Below, piece after piece: positions 14,312 through 21,085 of a stretch of 21,675 nucleotides of DNA (its first letter is position 1; every line of letters starts with the position of its first letter). The translations under genes and the position numbers were made by a program. The DNA lies in assembly GCA_028290125.1 (NCBI GenBank), contig JAQGKM010000046.1, positions 1 to 21,675 on the forward strand. The letters are read 5' to 3'. Under the pieces are notes generated by a model that was not told where the DNA came from, searched no databases, and was given only the letters and a program-made list of their open reading frames with translations. This stretch comes from Hyphomicrobiales bacterium. GTDB taxonomy: Bacteria > Pseudomonadota > Alphaproteobacteria > Rhizobiales > Beijerinckiaceae.

Positions 14312-14578
14312 TCAGAAACCTTTTTCGATGTGCGAGTAGACGTTTTGCGTAAAGGCCAGCATCTGCTCGCCGATGAACGATCCCGACACCGCAATCGCGA
14401 CGAAGATCGCAATGATCTTCGGCACGAAGGTGAGCGTCATCTCCTGCACCTGCGTCAGCGCCTGCAGCAGTGCCACGACGATGCCCACCATCATGGCTGC
14501 GCCGACGGCAGGGCCGGAGCCCTTGAGCATCGCCCAGAACGCCAGCTGGATGAGATCGAACGCATCGCTTTCCGACAT
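14312..14578 (-). CDS. fliQ: Flagellar export-gate protein FliQ
   Basis: An 88-residue protein with two membrane helices, the third partner of the FliPQR channel. It shows the family pattern DAFDLIQLAFWAMLKGSGPAV near the N-terminus and QALTQVQEMTLTFVPKIIAIF in the middle, containing the conserved Q.QE.TLTF.PK cytoplasmic loop. The start at 14578 gives the normal family length. The upstream alternative at 14608 would overlap flgD and add residues not seen in FliQ. It begins one base after the flgD stop codon. fliP is not in the window. Confidence 0.95.
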   Translation of the reverse strand: MSESDAFDLIQLAFWAMLKGSGPAVGAAMMVGIVVALLQALTQVQEMTLTFVPKIIAIFVAIAVSGSFIGEQMLAFTQNVYSHIEKGF

Positions 14579-14579
14579 C

Positions 14580-14981
14580 TCAGGACAGCACGATTCCGGA
14601 GCCGACATTCAGCGTCGCGCCGTTGTCGAGCGTCGCGACGACACCGTTCGAATCGATGCGAACGGACTTCACGATGCCGGAGGTCACGCCATCGGTGGAC
14701 GACGCCGTGCGGCCGATCATGCCGTCCGCCTGCGACAGCTGGCTGATCTGCAGGAGCGAGTCGAACTTCGAGTTCATCTGCACCGACTGCTCGACGTTCG
14801 AGAAGGAGGCGAGCTGCGACATGAAAGCGGTCGAGTCGGTGGGCGCTGTCGGATCCTGATTCTTGAGCTGCGTCACGAGCAGCTGAAGGAAGGAATTGTA
14901 ATCGACCGTCGACGAATGAGCCGCTGCGGCCGGCGTCGAGTTTGCGCCTGTGCCGGCGGCAGATGTGGGTGTCACCAGCAT
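14580..14981 (-). CDS. flgD: Flagellar hook-capping protein FlgD (short form)
   Basis: A 133-residue scaffolding protein that caps the growing hook. The conserved N-terminal segment is clear: DYNSFLQLLVTQLKNQDP, then TDSTAFMSQLASFSNVEQ. After it comes a small beta-rich part (VKSVRIDSNGVVATLDNGATL). The C-terminal tudor/Ig-like domains of enterobacterial FlgD are absent, which is the usual short form in Hyphomicrobiales. The start at 14981 follows GAGGAA at suitable spacing; a longer frame to 15029 would run into flbT. It lies ten bases after flbT. Confidence 0.93.
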   Translation of the reverse strand: MLVTPTSAAGTGANSTPAAAAHSSTVDYNSFLQLLVTQLKNQDPTAPTDSTAFMSQLASFSNVEQSVQMNSKFDSLLQISQLSQADGMIGRTASSTDGVTSGIVKSVRIDSNGVVATLDNGATLNVGSGIVLS

Positions 14982-14991
14982 GGCAGGTTCC

Positions 14992-15393
14992 TCACGCGGA
15001 CATGGCGATGCGCGGCGGCGCCGGCGCAAAGATATCGGCTTCGACGGCGAACAGGCGACGGATCGTCTTCAGCGCTTCGAAGCGACGGCGGACCGCGAGC
15101 AGGTCGCGCACCTGGCGGAGCCCGGCCTTGATCTCGGCGTTTTCGAACGTGTCGAGCAGGCGCCCGACCATGGTTTCGGCCTGCGGGCCAGCCTCGCAAT
15201 TGGGATCCATCAGCAGGACCTGGATGGTGAAATAGAGCTGACGCAGCGGCGTCGTCGTCTGTTCGGGCGTCATGACGTGCGCTTCGAGCAGAAAGGTCAC
15301 GTCATTCATCAGCTCGATCGAAACCTTGCGGTCGACCTTGATGACCGCGCCGTTCAGATAAAGCTTTTCGCCAGCTCGCAGGGACAATTGCAT
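14992..15393 (-). CDS. flbT: Flagellin translation regulator FlbT
   Basis: A 133-residue cytosolic protein of the FlbT family. In Caulobacter FlbT binds the flagellin mRNA leader and promotes its decay until the hook is complete; in Brucella it acts positively. The family opening is LSLRAGEKLYLNGAVIKVDRK, followed by FLLEAHVMTPEQTTTPLRQLYF and the C-terminal arginine-rich helix (LRQVRDLLAVRRRFEALKTIRRLF). Length is typical. It is placed between flaF and flgD, so its level is tied to hook-junction gene expression. The sign of its effect here cannot be told from sequence. Confidence 0.95.
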   Translation of the reverse strand: MQLSLRAGEKLYLNGAVIKVDRKVSIELMNDVTFLLEAHVMTPEQTTTPLRQLYFTIQVLLMDPNCEAGPQAETMVGRLLDTFENAEIKAGLRQVRDLLAVRRRFEALKTIRRLFAVEADIFAPAPPRIAMSA

Positions 15394-15403
15394 GATGATG
15401 ACC

Positions 15404-15751
15404 TCAGTTCAGACCGTCGCGGATGATGGCGTTGATATCGGCGATGGCCTTCAATCCGCTGGATTGGCCGCGCCTGATGCGTTCGATTTCCTTGAGAACC
15501 CAGATGCCGATCGAGATCAGCGACGCACGCGTCACGTCCGGCCACTTGTTGTCCGGATGAGCAAGATCTTCCATGAGGATCATCCAGAGCTCTTCGTTGA
15601 AACGCAGAGCCAGGGAGAAATCTTCGGAACGAGGTCCGCCGCGAATGGCCGACTCGAGAAGGCGATTGGCTTCGTCGAACGCCGCGACCTCGCGGTCACG
15701 AGCTTCCGTCGAGGAATCTTCAATGATCTCTTCGTAGGCGAACTGATACAT
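15404..15751 (-). CDS. flaF: Flagellar biosynthesis regulator FlaF
   Basis: A 115-residue helical protein of the FlaF family, the partner and antagonist of FlbT in flagellin synthesis; it is required for flagellin translation or secretion in Caulobacter. Recognisable segments are the N-terminal EAN..L, SEDFSLALRFNEELWMILMEDL in the middle, and LISIGIWVLKEIERIRRG followed by ADINAIIRDGLN at the end. Start and length are typical. It lies ten bases before flbT and 13 bases after flgL on the same transcript. Its flagellin target is not encoded in this window. Confidence 0.95.
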   Translation of the reverse strand: MYQFAYEEIIEDSSTEARDREVAAFDEANRLLESAIRGGPRSEDFSLALRFNEELWMILMEDLAHPDNKWPDVTRASLISIGIWVLKEIERIRRGQSSGLKAIADINAIIRDGLN

Positions 15752-15764
15752 GCCGGGTTCCGGG

Positions 15765-16811
15765 TCAGAGATACTTCAGGAGGCTCAGGTTCTGGATGCG
15801 AGACGTCAGCGCGTATGACGTCTCGATCTGCGTCGACAGCGCATTGAGACGCACCGAAACTTCGTAAGGGTCCACATCCTCGAGCGAGCCGATGCTCTTG
15901 GCGAGCGACTGCGACTGAATGGTGAGACGATCGGTGGCGTCGCTGACGCGCTGCTGCACGCGGCCGAGATCGCTTTGCGCCGTCACGACGCCCTGCTCCC
16001 CGGCGCCCAGCGCCTGCATCGCCTTGTCGAGGACGGCCGCTGCCGCCTGCGGGTTCATCTTGTCGATGCCGGTCTGCGCAACGAGCGTCAGCGCGCGCGT
16101 GATGTCGCGGAACGCCTGCCCGTCGGCGGTCGCAGAGGTGTCGACGATCTCCGACATCGACACGCGCGACTGGATCACCTTTCCGGACGCCGCGGAGAAG
16201 TTCGTGCTCCAGCCGCTGTCGGAGAACAGGTTGTCGAAGTCGCCCGACAGATAAGCGCTCATGTCCGAGGCTGAAATGTTTGCGACTGCTGGGTCGGATT
16301 GGGTCATGCCAAAGTGCGCCGCGAAGCTTGCATCGACTGCCGCCTTGCCGGCCGACGCAGGATCGTTCGGCGATGACGAGACAGGCTTGACGTCGGTATT
16401 GACGCCAGCAAACAGATATTGGCCGTTGAAACTGGCGTTGAGCTTGTCGTTGAGTTGAGCAAGCGCATCGCCGGCGGCTTTTTGCGCCAGCGCCATGCTT
16501 CCGCCTGCCGTCCTGGCCTGCGTGAACTGATCCATCACGGTCGAGAGAAGCGAGCGCACAGAGTTCAGCGTGTCCTGCGTCGCCTCGAGCCGCGAACTCA
16601 CGTTGGCGTTCATCGACTTGATGGTGTCGATGCGCTTGACCTGCTCCTGAAGATCGACCGAGACGCTTGTGCGCAGACCGAGCGTCAGTCCGCGATCGGC
16701 AACCTTGCCGGTCGACGCCTCGATCCGCGTGTCGTTCATCTCGCGCTGTAGCCGCGTGATGGTCGTTCGGAGCGCAAGGGAAGATGAAAAGTTCGAGACG
16801 CTGTCGACCAT
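15765..16811 (-). CDS. flgL: Flagellar hook-filament junction protein FlgL (HAP3)
   Basis: A 348-residue flagellin-like junction protein joining FlgK to the filament. Both ends form the D0/D1 coiled-coil. The N-terminus includes ALRTTITRLQREMNDTRIEAS and the following TGKVADRGLTLG, and the C-terminus has YEVSVRLNALSTQIETSYAL with the ending RIQNLSLLKYL. The centre is Ala/Ser-rich and variable (QYLFAGVNTDVKPV is the FlgL-typical FSG/FAG turn). It has no signal peptide, as expected for a type III export substrate. It starts three bases after the flgK stop. FlgN is the expected export chaperone. Confidence 0.93.
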   Translation of the reverse strand: MVDSVSNFSSSLALRTTITRLQREMNDTRIEASTGKVADRGLTLGLRTSVSVDLQEQVKRIDTIKSMNANVSSRLEATQDTLNSVRSLLSTVMDQFTQARTAGGSMALAQKAAGDALAQLNDKLNASFNGQYLFAGVNTDVKPVSSSPNDPASAGKAAVDASFAAHFGMTQSDPAVANISASDMSAYLSGDFDNLFSDSGWSTNFSAASGKVIQSRVSMSEIVDTSATADGQAFRDITRALTLVAQTGIDKMNPQAAAAVLDKAMQALGAGEQGVVTAQSDLGRVQQRVSDATDRLTIQSQSLAKSIGSLEDVDPYEVSVRLNALSTQIETSYALTSRIQNLSLLKYL

Positions 16812-16814
16812 CGG

Positions 16815-18281
16815 TTAGCCCGCCGCCTGCAGGAGAGATTGCAGCATGCTGTCGACGACCGAGATGATCTTGGCTGACCCTTGGTAGGCCCGCTCGAGAT
16901 CAAGCATCTTCGACATTTCAGTATCGAGGCTGACGCCCGTCGCTGCGCTCAACGCCAGGGTGGCGCGATCGAGGAAGGCTGCCTTCTGGTCGGATTCGGT
17001 CGACGCCGTCTGGCGCTGTCCTTCGATCCAGCCGGTCGACGACGACGCGTAGAGAGACAGGGATCCGGACGTGATGGCGCCGCCAGATGTCGCGAATGTC
17101 TGCGGCTGTTCGGCTGCAGTGGAGAGTGCGCGGAGGCGGTCCGAGAAAGACGCCGCGCTGGTGGTGTTGAACTTGTAGGCCGGATCGGCCGGATTCGAAA
17201 TGCCGCCATCGCGCAACAGGAACGGGTTGCCGCCCTGTTTGCGGTCAACGGTCGCGGCGATGCTGAGACGCGATGCGAGGCCGGCCGAGGGACCAGCCGG
17301 AACGGCGGTCGATGTTCCGTCGCGGAACAGCCCTGCCCGCACGCTCGAGGGATCACCGGACGTGTTGGTTTCGCTATAGGCGCTGATGAGCCCGCGGGCG
17401 ATTTCGTCGAGCTGTCCCTGATAGGCGGGCGCAATTGAGTCGCGCACTTGCGCCAGCCCGAAGATGCGACCGGACTTCACGCCCATGACGGCGTCGGGGC
17501 CGGTCGCCGGCAAGCCGTCGATCATCACGGCATTACCCGAGATCGTCGTATCGAAGCTCGTCGTGGCCGCAAAGGTGACGTCACGCGGGCTCGTATCGAA
17601 CAGCGTGCTGCCGCCATCCGTATAGATCTGCATGTCGCCGTTCTGGCGGACTGCGGTGCGGATGCCGATTTCGCCCGACAATTGCGTCAGCAGCTTGTCA
17701 CGCGCATCGAGGTCGGTGGTGGCGTCCTTGCCGGTCGCGGTGTTGGCGACGACGCGCGCATTGACGGTGGCGAATTGCTTCAGCAGCGAATTGATGTTGG
17801 AGACCGACGTCGCGATGTCGGCGTCGGCGGTCGTGCGCACCTGCTGCACGGTCGCGGATGCATCCTGCAGGGTGCGGACGAGATCCTGCGCCTTGTCGAC
17901 GGCGTTCTGCGCCAGCATCTGGTCGGAGGGCGCTGCGGCGGCCTGCGTCAGCGCATCCGCCAAGGCGCCGAGCCGGCCTGTCGGCGTCGCGTCGCCGAGC
18001 GCCGGATCGACCGTCTGCTGCAGCGTGCCAACGCCCGACAGCACGGCGCTGCGCGACGCGGCGTCGGCCGAGGCCTTCACCAGGCTCTGGAACAGGGCGT
18101 TATCGGTGTTGCGCGCCACGCCGATGACGCGGACGCCGCCAATCTCGGTCGAGACATTGGCGCGCTTGAGCGTGTAACCAGCCTCGTTCACGCCCGCCAC
18201 GTTGCGCGACACGATTTCGGTCTCCGTCGCACGGACGGAGAGAGAATTGCGCGCGCTGGTGAGGGCGGACGTGAGGCTCAT
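16815..18281 (-). CDS. flgK: Flagellar hook-associated protein FlgK (HAP1)
   Basis: A 488-residue junction protein between hook and FlgL. The N-terminal rod/hook-type segment is present but slightly divergent: SLTSALTSARNSLSVRATET, then IVSRNVAGVNEAGYT, where most axial proteins have NIAN and TPGY. The C-terminal D0 helix is typical: VSLDTEMSKMLDLERAYQGS and AKIISVVDSMLQSLLQAAG. The centre is long and Ala/Asp/Ser-rich. It begins seven bases after flgE and ends three bases before flgL. No export signal other than the disordered N-terminus is expected. Confidence 0.92.
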   Translation of the reverse strand: MSLTSALTSARNSLSVRATETEIVSRNVAGVNEAGYTLKRANVSTEIGGVRVIGVARNTDNALFQSLVKASADAASRSAVLSGVGTLQQTVDPALGDATPTGRLGALADALTQAAAAPSDQMLAQNAVDKAQDLVRTLQDASATVQQVRTTADADIATSVSNINSLLKQFATVNARVVANTATGKDATTDLDARDKLLTQLSGEIGIRTAVRQNGDMQIYTDGGSTLFDTSPRDVTFAATTSFDTTISGNAVMIDGLPATGPDAVMGVKSGRIFGLAQVRDSIAPAYQGQLDEIARGLISAYSETNTSGDPSSVRAGLFRDGTSTAVPAGPSAGLASRLSIAATVDRKQGGNPFLLRDGGISNPADPAYKFNTTSAASFSDRLRALSTAAEQPQTFATSGGAITSGSLSLYASSSTGWIEGQRQTASTESDQKAAFLDRATLALSAATGVSLDTEMSKMLDLERAYQGSAKIISVVDSMLQSLLQAAG

Positions 18282-18288
18282 CGTCAGC

Positions 18289-19536
18289 TCACTTCAGGTT
18301 GACGAGAACGTCGACGAGTTCCGCGCTCGTCTGGAAGACCTTCGAATTCGCCGTGTAGCCGCGCTGCGACTCGATCATCGCGGTCAGCTCGGAGGCGAGG
18401 TCGACGGTCGACTGCTCGAGCGTGCTGGAATTGATCTTGCCGAGACCGCCGGTCTTCGCATCGCCGATAACGACATTGCCGGACCCCGAGGATTCCGCAA
18501 AGACGTTGCCGGAGATCTGCGTCAGGTTTTCGGGGCTGCGCACATTGGCGAGCGGAATCTTGTAGGCGGCGTTGCGCGTTCCGTTTTCATAAACCGAATA
18601 GAGGACGCCGTCGTCGTCGATCTCGACCTTCTGCACGGCGCTCGGCGAATTGCCGTTCATCTGCGTGTCGATGACGGAGTACGGCGCGGCAAGTTGGGTC
18701 GTCTTCGACAGGTCGATGGTCAGCGCGCCGCCATTCGGCACTGCAAGAGCCACGCTGGCGCCGCTGGAGACGGACCCGTTCGCCGGGTTGAAATCGACTT
18801 CGGAGGTCGACAGCGCGGCCGTCGCGTAAGGGAAGCCGCCGCCCGGCGCCGCATCGGCCTTGTTGTAGACCGACACTTCCCATTTGTTGTCGTCGAGCTT
18901 GTTGAAATAGACGTCGAGCGTAACGGGCGCGCCGAGATTGTCGTAGGCGACGAGCGACGACTTTCCCGTCACGGTCGCGGGGTTCGTGTTGACCGAGGGG
19001 AGCGTCGCCGGATCGCTGATGGCGGCCTGCGACGGAAGGTTCGCGGTGAACGTCGCCGCGGTCGACGGCGTCGCGCTGAGCGCGAGCTGCCCGATGTTGA
19101 TCGCTGTGGTGCCGCCCAGACCCGCGACGCCGGTCGAGACCGAGCCGCCGAGCGGATAACCCATCAGCTTGTAGCCGGCCGTATTGACCAGGTTGCCGGA
19201 AGCGTCGGGCACAAAGGAGCCGGCGCGTGTCAGAAAGTTCGCGCCGCTGTCGTTCGAGACGACAAAGTAGCCGTTGCCGTTGATCGCAAGATCGGTGGCG
19301 CTCGATGTGCCGCGCAGCGAGCCCTGCTCGGCCGTCAGGTTGCGGACATTGGTGATCACGCCGCCGGACGTGTAATCCGACGTCGATGTCTGGCTGAGCA
19401 TGGTTTCGAATTCGGCGCTCGCCTGCTTGTAGCCGGTGGTGTTCACGTTGGCGATGTTATCCGACACCGTGCCGAGGCGGCTGGCTTGCGCATTCATGCC
19501 GGAAGCGGCGGTGCGCATGGACCCGAACAGACTCAT
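18289..19536 (-). CDS. flgE: Flagellar hook protein FlgE
   Basis: A 415-residue hook subunit, first gene of the long flagellar transcript. The N-terminal axial motif is MSLFGSMRTAASGMNAQASR, then VSDNIANVNTTGYKQ, and the flagellar basal-body rod signature is complete. The FlgE-type segment LAINGNGYFVVSND lies at about 83-96. The C-terminus has the conserved DLASELTAMIESQRGYTANS followed by KVFQTSAELVDVLVNLK. The middle, about 120-340, is the surface-exposed domain rich in Thr, Ala and Asn. GAGG about six bases before the ATG is the ribosome site. Length is within the alphaproteobacterial range (400-420). Confidence 0.96.
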   Translation of the reverse strand: MSLFGSMRTAASGMNAQASRLGTVSDNIANVNTTGYKQASAEFETMLSQTSTSDYTSGGVITNVRNLTAEQGSLRGTSSATDLAINGNGYFVVSNDSGANFLTRAGSFVPDASGNLVNTAGYKLMGYPLGGSVSTGVAGLGGTTAINIGQLALSATPSTAATFTANLPSQAAISDPATLPSVNTNPATVTGKSSLVAYDNLGAPVTLDVYFNKLDDNKWEVSVYNKADAAPGGGFPYATAALSTSEVDFNPANGSVSSGASVALAVPNGGALTIDLSKTTQLAAPYSVIDTQMNGNSPSAVQKVEIDDDGVLYSVYENGTRNAAYKIPLANVRSPENLTQISGNVFAESSGSGNVVIGDAKTGGLGKINSSTLEQSTVDLASELTAMIESQRGYTANSKVFQTSAELVDVLVNLK

Positions 19537-19706
19537 TTTCCACCTCTTGAGACAACGCTGGTTAAGCTCGACTTTGACCGCCGCAGCTTGCGCCGGGCTG
19601 TTTTCATCATACGCTGCGGTAACAGGAGACCGAATGGGCGCGCCGCCATGAGGCCCGGAACAGGCACGCTCCAGACTTCACGAAAACAGGCATGCCGGAG
19701 GGGGAT
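19537..19706 (-). promoter_or_regulatory. Intergenic region expected to hold the flgE operon promoter
   Basis: These 170 bases between ftcR and flgE form the largest gap in the flagellar locus. A promoter for the thirteen downstream genes is expected here. I see no convincing sigma-54 (GG-N10-GC), sigma-28 or sigma-70 element. On the plus strand TTAA at 19562-19565 is followed after seven bases by TTTGACC, an imperfect CtrA-like arrangement 26-43 bases before flgE. This is too weak to call. FtcR/Rem may bind here, but its operator is not known to me. Confidence 0.3.
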
Positions 19707-20375
19707 TTAGCAGGTCAGGCAGTAACCGAGGTAACGCTTCGAATCGATGGGGTCGTAGCCGAGGCGCGCACGCAGCTTCTTGCGCAGTTTGCTCATGTGG
19801 CTCTCGACGACCGCTTCCTCGACGTCTTCGTCGAAGATGCCGTAGACGGCATTGAAGATCTGGGATTTCGTCACGCGCTTGCCGCGGTGATGCACGAGAT
19901 ATTCGAGCATGCGGCGCTCGCGGCGCGGCAGCACGAGCGCTTCGCCGAGAATGTCGGGATCGCGACCATCGAAGAAGACGCGCATTTCGCCCACAGTGGC
20001 GTAGTCGGCGGAGACCTGCGCACGGCGACGAATGGCGTCGACGCGGGCGAGAATTTCACGGGCGTGAACCGGCTTGCGAACGACGTCGTCGACACCGCAG
20101 GCGAAGAGTTCGAGCGTGCGCTCGAGCGAGGACTGGTCGTTCATCGCGATCACCGGCGCGCTCGAGCGCTGGCGGATGATCTTGGAGAACTGGTGACGAT
20201 CACGGCAATCGCCGATGAGGAAAGCTTCGACAGCCGCCAGGTCATGGTCGCCGGCGCTGTTGACCCAATCTTCAAACTCGTTGGGGACAAAGGATGTCAG
20301 CGAAACACCCTCACGGCCAAATGAGGTCGCGTAGCCCGTGGTGACAATTTGACGTTCGTCGACGAAGACCAGCAT
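19707..20375 (-). CDS. ftcR: Flagellar transcriptional regulator FtcR/Rem (OmpR-like, atypical receiver)
   Basis: A 222-residue two-domain regulator located directly upstream of flgE, as in Brucella (FtcR) and Sinorhizobium (Rem), where it activates flagellar genes. Residues 1-115 form a receiver-like domain with the conserved Lys in VVRKPVHA (K101). The spacing of possible acidic residues (D6, D56) differs from canonical receivers, so phosphorylation is doubtful, as generally held for this family. Residues about 145-222 form an OmpR/PhoB-type winged helix. LPRRERRMLEYLVHHRGK leads into the recognition helix region EEAVVESHMSKLRKKLRARL and the ending KRYLGYCLTC. AGGG precedes the ATG. Its 104-base upstream gap is AT-rich and holds a perfect CtrA-type site at the far end. 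Confidence 0.93.
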   Translation of the reverse strand: MLVFVDERQIVTTGYATSFGREGVSLTSFVPNEFEDWVNSAGDHDLAAVEAFLIGDCRDRHQFSKIIRQRSSAPVIAMNDQSSLERTLELFACGVDDVVRKPVHAREILARVDAIRRRAQVSADYATVGEMRVFFDGRDPDILGEALVLPRRERRMLEYLVHHRGKRVTKSQIFNAVYGIFDEDVEEAVVESHMSKLRKKLRARLGYDPIDSKRYLGYCLTC

Positions 20376-20462
20376 GGTCTGCCCTGTGATTTCTGAAGTC
20401 TTGTTTCAACGCTTGTGATTGACGTGTCTTACTCGCAATGAATGTATCGCTGCTTGAGCACA

Positions 20463-20503
20463 ACCATGGGGTGTAATGGTTAACGATCCATTAACCCCAT
20501 GGT
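20463..20503. repeat. Nested inverted repeat upstream of ftcR
   Basis: ACCATGGGG (20463-20471) and CCCCATGGT (20495-20503) are perfect reverse complements. Inside them TAATGG (20474-20479) and CCATTA (20488-20493) pair on almost the same axis, so a 15-base-pair stem with a small bulge and an eight-base AT-rich loop can form. It straddles the stop codon of the transglycosylase gene (TAA, 20480-20482). No T-tract follows, so it is not a standard terminator; it may be an operator or an mRNA 3' structure. Confidence 0.7.
20478..20496 (-). promoter_or_regulatory. ftcR: CtrA-type binding site, probable ftcR control element
   Basis: GGTTAA (20478-20483), seven bases, TTAACC (20491-20496) form a perfect inverted repeat. 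They match the CtrA consensus TTAA-N7-TTAAC on both strands. The site lies about 100 bases upstream of the ftcR start codon and overlaps the stop codon of the transglycosylase gene. In Brucella, CtrA is reported to control ftcR, so a direct role here is plausible. The exact match and its position in a local AT-rich patch make chance less likely, but binding is not shown. Confidence 0.65.
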
Positions 20504-21085
20504 CATGCAGAAGCTTTTAGCGTTGGCCGTCCAGCTCCCGAGGCCAGAGGCCACCATGTTGCGGATCACGTTGCAGACGTAGGTCTTTTGCGCGGGCAGG
20601 TTGCCCGGTCCTGCATGATACCGCGCGACAGCCTTCGTCCAGCTGCCCTCGCGTTGCCGCAGCTCGATCAGGAAGCGCGCGCCATAATCGACATTGCGCG
20701 CGGGCTCGAACATTTCGGCCAGCGACGAGAACTTGGCGCCATGAAAATGATGGTTGATCTGCATGCAGCCGATGTCGATCAACTTGGCGCCCTGCGCCCG
20801 TGCGCGCGCAACCTTCTCCATCGCTTCGGCGCGCGTGCGCGAAAACGCGGCCTTGCCCTCGACGTTGATGGCGAACGGATCGAGCTTCCCGCCACGTCCG
20901 GTTTCCGTCAGGCTCACCGCATAGAGCACGTTGACGGGTATGTTGCGCTCATGTGACGCGCGCAGCATTTCGCGCTCGCAGGCGTTCTGGCTGGCGTCTG
21001 CTGGAGCCGGCGGCGCGGCCGCCGCGGCTTCAGAGATAAACGCCGCGAGAATCAGCGTCGCGAGTCGAATCGTTGTCTTGCCCAT
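20480..21085 (-). CDS. Secreted lytic transglycosylase of the flagellar locus
   Basis: A 201-residue SLT-type murein hydrolase. The start at 21085 follows GAAGG and opens a signal peptide (MGKTTIRLATLILAAFISEA, then AAAA), so the enzyme acts in the periplasm. The catalytic Glu is E61 in YAVSLTETGRG. The second family motif is DIGCMQINHHFHGAKF (104-119) and the third is AVARYHAGPGN (152-162). Three or four cysteines could form disulfides. Its probable task is opening the peptidoglycan for the rod, replacing the muramidase half that the FlgJ-type protein here lacks. It overlaps the end of fliK by 56 bases in another frame, and its last codons lie in the CtrA-like site. Confidence 0.87.
   Translation of the reverse strand: MGKTTIRLATLILAAFISEAAAAAPPAPADASQNACEREMLRASHERNIPVNVLYAVSLTETGRGGKLDPFAINVEGKAAFSRTRAEAMEKVARARAQGAKLIDIGCMQINHHFHGAKFSSLAEMFEPARNVDYGARFLIELRQREGSWTKAVARYHAGPGNLPAQKTYVCNVIRNMVASGLGSWTANAKSFCMTMGLMDR

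Noticed and set aside
19562..19579. TTAA-N7-TTTGACC upstream of flgE, considered as a CtrA site
   Set aside because: The second half-site has two mismatches and the position is within about 45 bases of the start codon, too close for a typical activator site.
18202..19710. A 502-codon open frame on the plus strand opposite flgE and the flgK start
   Set aside because: Same antisense effect of high third-position GC; the translation is Arg/Asp/Val-rich and has no recognisable domain, whereas flgE on the other strand is certain.
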